DNA of 40,913 nt from a virus, in IMG/VR virus record IMGVR_UViG_3300012683_000013, positions 1-40,913 of that record; one strand, 5' to 3'. Numbering within the stretch: position 1 is the stretch's first letter; each line of letters opens with the position of its first letter. Shown here one piece after another: positions 37,742-40,913 of the stretch. The notes below the pieces were generated by a model that made no database searches, was not told where the DNA came from, and saw nothing but the letters and a program-made list of their open reading frames with translations. Position numbers and translations under genes: made by a program.

Positions 37742-39332
37742 ACGACGGAACCTCGGACGCGGGACATGCCGGGTATGCGGTGAGGAGTACAACCTGACCA
37801 GCAACCGGCGCATCAGGTCCCACGGGCCGCGGGACAACCGGTGCGCCGGCGGGAGTGACCACCCCGTGGATGTGGAGGTCATCAGTAGCGATGGGACCTC
37901 CACCCCGGTACTCGACAACCCCAACCCGCATCGCGCCCCGCTCACCCCAGAGGAGATGCGGCCGGTTGCTCCGACCGTTCAGGAGGCTCCGTCTGCCAAC
38001 CCTGACCCGGCCCCGTTCACCACCGCGGTTCCCGTGTCCGCGACCCCGACCATCCGCGGCGGGGAATCCGTTCGGACCGGCCCGGAAAAGAGTGACTTCG
38101 ACCAGTGGGGCCGGTACAAGATCCCGGACCCGGCAACGGGCAAGGTCTCCGGCCGGCAGCGCGTGACCACGTTCGTCAAGATGATCAGCGACCAGTGGGG
38201 GTTGTCCCAGTGGCAGCAGCGCGTCCTGCTGGTTGGTGCAGCCTACAACCCGGCCATCGCAGCGACCGCTGCAGGCAGGGACGCCAAGGCGGACAAGGCT
38301 TTCCTCGACGGCGTGGTGACCATCCTGAAGGATGCTGCAGGGTCCAAGGAAGCTGCAGCGTTCGGAACCCGGATGCACACGCACACCGAGCGCCTTGACC
38401 TGGGGATCATGACCGAACAGGAATTCGCTGCGCTGCCCGACTCGGAAGCGCGGGACCTGTTCGCCTACAAGGAAGCCGTAGAGGCTGCTGGCCTGGTGGT
38501 GGAGCGGGAGATGGTCGAGCGGACCACGATGGTTCGCTCCCTGGATGTCACGGGGACCATGGACCGGGTATTCAAGCTCCCCAACGGTGACTACGTCATC
38601 GGAGATGTGAAGACCGGCCAGGACCTCTCTTACGGCTGGCTGGACATCGGGATGCAGCTCGCCTGCTACGCCCAAGGCATCAACGAGAACGGAGTTTTTG
38701 ACTGGGCCTCCCGGCAGTGGATTCCCGGCCCCAAGGTGCGCACGGACTTTGCGATCGTGATGCACATGCCCGCAGGTAAGGGGACATGCACGCTGTACCG
38801 GGTGGACATCAACCAGGGTTGGGCGAACTGTGCTCTGGCCCGGTCCGTCCGCGACGCACGCAAGGTCCGCAACCACGCGGAAGTCCTGGACCTGAGTGCG
38901 GTTGCGATGCGGCCGGAAGTTTCACTCCCAGGTGACTACATTCAGGAGTCGGCCAACCGTGCGGACGAAAACGACCGCAAGGAAGCCCACAGGAACCGGT
39001 GCCCTGTGTGCGACTACTTCACAGAGACCTTCACGGACATGGACCATCACATGGCGGTCCAGCACCCTGGTATTTGGGAGGACACGTCCGGGGAAGATGA
39101 GCGCATGGTCATGCCCCTCGAAGTGCAGCCGCACAGCGAATCGTTCGGGTCGCAGGCCGTCCCGGAACCCGCCCCGGACCCCCGGGACAAGGCCCGTGCG
39201 GCCATGCACGCAGTGAAGGACAAGGGAGCGGCGGCCCAGGTCTACCGGTTCGCTGCGGAGGTCTGGCCGGCGGACACGGCGTTCCTGGCCGAACTGGTAG
39301 AGATCGGGAAGACTGCCATCATCCCGTTCTGA
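37734..39332 (+). CDS. Cas4/RecB-type exonuclease with two zinc fingers (532 aa)
   Basis: N-terminal CRVCGEEYNLTSNRRIRSHGP...NRC is a zinc finger (~12-37), then a Pro-rich linker. The PD-(D/E)xK core has GTRMHTHTE (His215), GTMDRVF (Asp277), GDVKTG (Asp291, Lys293) and MQLACYAQ (Gln308). C-terminal CPVCDYFTETFTDMDHHMAVQH is a C2H2 finger. This is the phage exonuclease that resects DNA ends for recombination. Start behind GAGAGGCAGGAAGAGATC. Confidence 0.9.
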   Translation: MTERRNLGRGTCRVCGEEYNLTSNRRIRSHGPRDNRCAGGSDHPVDVEVISSDGTSTPVLDNPNPHRAPLTPEEMRPVAPTVQEAPSANPDPAPFTTAVPVSATPTIRGGESVRTGPEKSDFDQWGRYKIPDPATGKVSGRQRVTTFVKMISDQWGLSQWQQRVLLVGAAYNPAIAATAAGRDAKADKAFLDGVVTILKDAAGSKEAAAFGTRMHTHTERLDLGIMTEQEFAALPDSEARDLFAYKEAVEAAGLVVEREMVERTTMVRSLDVTGTMDRVFKLPNGDYVIGDVKTGQDLSYGWLDIGMQLACYAQGINENGVFDWASRQWIPGPKVRTDFAIVMHMPAGKGTCTLYRVDINQGWANCALARSVRDARKVRNHAEVLDLSAVAMRPEVSLPGDYIQESANRADENDRKEAHRNRCPVCDYFTETFTDMDHHMAVQHPGIWEDTSGEDERMVMPLEVQPHSESFGSQAVPEPAPDPRDKARAAMHAVKDKGAAAQVYRFAAEVWPADTAFLAELVEIGKTAIIPF

Positions 39333-39353
39333 GAAGTCACCCGTAGGCAAGAC

Positions 39354-39383
39354 TTGACGCGGGGAGACAACCCGTGCCATGCT
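39354..39383 (+). promoter_or_regulatory. Rightward promoter before the structured region (TTGACG-N18-CATGCT)
   Basis: -35 TTGACG (39354-39359), 18-base spacer, -10 CATGCT (39378-39383). Predicted start ~39390 at the foot of the first hairpin. Confidence 0.5.
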
Positions 39384-39522
39384 GAAGGTCCTGGGGGAGA
39401 TGGTCGAGGGTCCGGATCTCCCGGTGTGGCGACCCCTGAGTTGAGGACTCCCCCGCTTCCTTAGGGGTCGCCACTGCAAAAGGTTTCGGAGACTGATCCT
39501 CTCCGGGGCAACGAGTTTCGAC

Positions 39523-39552
39523 GGAGACTCGTGGAGACTCGTGGTGACTGTT
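39523..39552 (+). repeat. Tandem GGAGACTCGT repeats in the structured region
   Basis: GGAGACTCGT at 39523-39532 and 39533-39542, then a diverged copy GGTGACTGTT at 39543-39552. Both exact copies can pair with ACGAGT at 39511, giving alternative hairpins. Iteron-like. Confidence 0.75.
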
Positions 39553-39710
39553 GGTATAGCCTCCCTTAGGGGAGGGGGCAGGGTCCGATTCCCTGATCAT
39601 CAGCGCGGAACAACAGGAGGGGACCGTTGAGAGACGGTATGCACCAAATGTTTACCGCTTACGGTCGATGAGTAGGCCATCCCTAGGCTCGCCTCCCATC
39701 CTCCGTAAGA

Positions 39711-39746
39711 GCTGAACGGTACCCGGCGTCGAAGGTACCGTTCAGC
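39711..39746 (+). terminator. Hairpin in the leader of the 178-aa gene
   Basis: 13-bp perfect stem GCTGAACGGTACC / GGTACCGTTCAGC with a 10-base loop, 37 bases before the ATG. No T-run follows, so an attenuator or processing site is as likely as a terminator. Confidence 0.55.
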
Positions 39747-39783
39747 CAACAACCGAAACGACTCGAAGGAAACCGAAACCAAA

Positions 39784-40320
39784 ATGACTTCCCCGTTCAG
39801 CACTGCCCCCGGAGACAACCCGTTCTCGGTCGCTGTCTCCCCCCCGTCTGTCTTCCCGAAGATGGTCCAGCTCAACGGTATTCTCCTCCTGATCCGTCCG
39901 GTCAAGTTGGAAGAGAACCTGATCAACACCCGGTTCATGAAACCCGGCCAGGCTCCCCAGATGTACGACCGTCTGACGGCCGATGTGGAGACCATTGACC
40001 ACATCCCGGCGGGTTTCGACACTAACGTGTTCCCGTCCATGTACATCAGCGGTACCCGGATCATCACCCAGGTCCGGGGAAACCTGGCCACTGGGCAGCC
40101 CATGCTCGGTCGCCTGTCGCTGTACAAGCCCAACGAGGCAGCGGGCGCCGGTAACCCGTGGGGCCTGTTGGAGCCGACCCCGGAGGATGTGCAGCTCGCG
40201 CTCCGGTACGTCAACGGCACTCACAAGCCGTCCCCGGTCGCGGCTCCGGTCGCGGCTCCGCAGTACACGGCTCCGATCGCTGCCCAGCCGCTCCACCAGG
40301 GAACCAACCCGTTCGCGTAG
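39784..40320 (+). CDS. Possible ssDNA-binding or recombination protein (178 aa)
   Basis: Starts MTSPFSTAPGDNPFSVAVSPP behind AAGGAAACCGAAACCAAA. The core (~25-135) is beta-rich (LNGILLLIRPVKLEENL...TRIITQVRGNL...LGRLSLYKP) and could be an OB-like fold. The C-terminal Pro/Ala-rich tail ends TNPFA and echoes an NPF motif near the start. Position after a RecB-type exonuclease favours an ssDNA-binding role, but the usual acidic tail is absent. Its own leader is heavily structured. Confidence 0.65.
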   Translation: MTSPFSTAPGDNPFSVAVSPPSVFPKMVQLNGILLLIRPVKLEENLINTRFMKPGQAPQMYDRLTADVETIDHIPAGFDTNVFPSMYISGTRIITQVRGNLATGQPMLGRLSLYKPNEAAGAGNPWGLLEPTPEDVQLALRYVNGTHKPSPVAAPVAAPQYTAPIAAQPLHQGTNPFA

Positions 40321-40327
40321 TACCCCC

Positions 40328-40358
40328 GGCCCCGCCACATCTCCCAGGTGGCGGGGCC
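40328..40358 (+). terminator. Terminator after the 178-aa gene
   Basis: 11-bp perfect stem GGCCCCGCCAC / GTGGCGGGGCC with a 9-base loop, eight bases after the stop codon. It separates the 178-aa gene from the paralog array. Confidence 0.75.
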
Positions 40359-40402
40359 CGTTCCGGCTCACGAATACCACAGAATGTGATGGAGGCAGGG
40401 AA

Positions 40403-40798
40403 GTGAAGAACTACACGGCAGCGGACTTCGGTCCCAACGGTGAAGCGGTAGCAGCTCTGATCGAGGCTGCGCGGAACCTCACCTCAGATCAGGTGACAGA
40501 GTTGGGGGCAGTTTGGCGTGACATCGGGAAGAGTGCCCCGAATGCTGCCTGGGATGCAGCTTGGATGGCAACCCGGGGGACCGCCTGGGCTACCGCCAGG
40601 GGCGCCGTCCGGGGCTCCGTCCGGGACGCAGTCCGGGATGAAATCTGGTACGCATCCCAAGGTTCCGCCTGGAACTATCTCACCAGATACGCAGTACTGG
40701 ACGCCACAATCGCTCTCGCAACCCAGGACCTGATCAGCGAGGAGCACTTCAACACCCTGTACGGCCCGTGGTCGAGCGTGATGGAGGCAGGAAAGTGA
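40403..40798 (+). CDS. Tetrapeptide-repeat paralog A (131 aa)
   Basis: GTG 40403 behind GTGATGGAGGCAGGGAA, the same sequence that ends each paralog (coding SVMEAGK), although no paralog precedes it here. N-terminal block KNYTAADFGPNGEAVAALIE, variable run with AAWDAAWMATRGTAWATARGA and RGSVRDAVRDEIW, then DLISEEHFNTLYGPW. Ends with GTGA into paralog B. Function unknown. Confidence 0.85.
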   Translation: MKNYTAADFGPNGEAVAALIEAARNLTSDQVTELGAVWRDIGKSAPNAAWDAAWMATRGTAWATARGAVRGSVRDAVRDEIWYASQGSAWNYLTRYAVLDATIALATQDLISEEHFNTLYGPWSSVMEAGK

Positions 40799-40913
40799 AG
40801 AACTACACGGCAGCGGACTTCGGTCCCAACGGCGAAGCGGTAGCAGCTCTGATCGATAGGGCGAGGAACCTCACCTCGGATCAGGTGAAAAGTCTGGGTG
40901 AAGCTTGGAACGC
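40795..40913 (+). CDS. Tetrapeptide-repeat paralog B, 5' part (continues at 3-260)
   Basis: VKNYTAADFGPNGEAVAALI and on to SLGEAWNA at the window end. The last 10 bases equal bases 1-10; with one copy removed the frame runs on as AWNAARYAVLDAAR. GTG overlaps the TGA of A and uses its GGAGGCAGGAAA. See the entry at 3-260. Confidence 0.85.
   Translation, partial: MKNYTAADFGPNGEAVAALIDRARNLTSDQVKSLGEAWN

Larger units (their letters stand above)
39390..39780 (+). ncRNA. Structured non-coding region: candidate phage ncRNA, long leader or origin
   Basis: About 390 bases without a credible gene. Perfect stems in order: 39395-39401/39416-39422, 39426-39437/39463-39474 (12 bp), 39487-39492/39500-39505, 39511-39516 with either 39527-39532 or 39537-39542, 39560-39565/39570-39575, 39579-39583/39591-39595 (a tRNA T-arm-like 5-bp stem with 7-base loop TCCGATT), and 39711-39723/39734-39746 (13 bp). 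A complete tRNA or tmRNA cannot be built. It could be a regulatory RNA, a leader for the 178-aa gene, or a replication origin. Confidence 0.45.

Noticed and set aside
39541-39602. tRNA or tmRNA suggested by CAGGG-TCCGATT-CCCTG
   Set aside because: Acceptor pairing (TGGTGA/TCATCA) is partial, D and anticodon arms cannot be formed, and the tmRNA start is absent. Kept only as an element of the structured region.

Overview
The window is a complete, GC-rich genome of a tailed phage (siphovirus type) that very probably infects an actinomycete. The basis is the gene set: HK97-type head genes, a 710-residue tape measure, tail-tube and minor tail proteins, a DUF1906-type endolysin, GTG starts overlapping TGA stops, and TTGACR/TAGRRT-like promoters. 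The exact host cannot be read from the sequence. The last 10 bases repeat the first 10, and collapsing them restores one open reading frame across the ends, so the molecule closes into a circle of about 40.9 kb. I see no integrase, tRNA gene or CRISPR array.

Layout. A divergent promoter pair near 34,580 splits the genome. Rightward (plus strand), 34.7 kb to the end and on through position 2138: a winged-helix/zinc-finger protein, a DEAD/DEAH helicase, two small proteins, a Cas4/RecB-type exonuclease, a ~450-base structured non-coding region, a possible ssDNA-binding protein, three tandem tetrapeptide-repeat paralogs (the middle one spans the window ends), a Cro/CI-like regulator and small proteins under a duplicated promoter. 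Leftward (minus strand), 34.6 down to 2.2 kb: a leaderless HTH regulator, primase-helicase, a secreted small protein, family A DNA polymerase, a second HTH protein, a Holliday-junction-resolvase-like nuclease, six tandem LIDPEV paralogs, small and large terminase, an Acb2/Tad1-like hairpin protein, portal, ClpP-type protease, major capsid, decoration and connector genes, tail tube, frameshifted chaperones, tape measure, minor tail proteins, a secreted GH43-like glycosidase, endolysin, holin and two lysis-associated proteins. A hairpin terminator at 2144-2181 separates the converging ends.

The least explained content is the two arrays of unrelated small paralogs (six copies at 26.7-28.2 kb; three copies across the ends). 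In both, the conserved C-terminal codons carry a GGAGG ribosome-binding sequence for the next copy, whose GTG start overlaps the TGA stop. Any unit can therefore be gained or lost without breaking translation. Other notable points are a near-perfect parS-like palindrome inside a terminator at 17.5 kb, a plus-strand promoter-hairpin-membrane-protein insert inside the leftward lysis region, and the structured RNA region at 39.4-39.75 kb.
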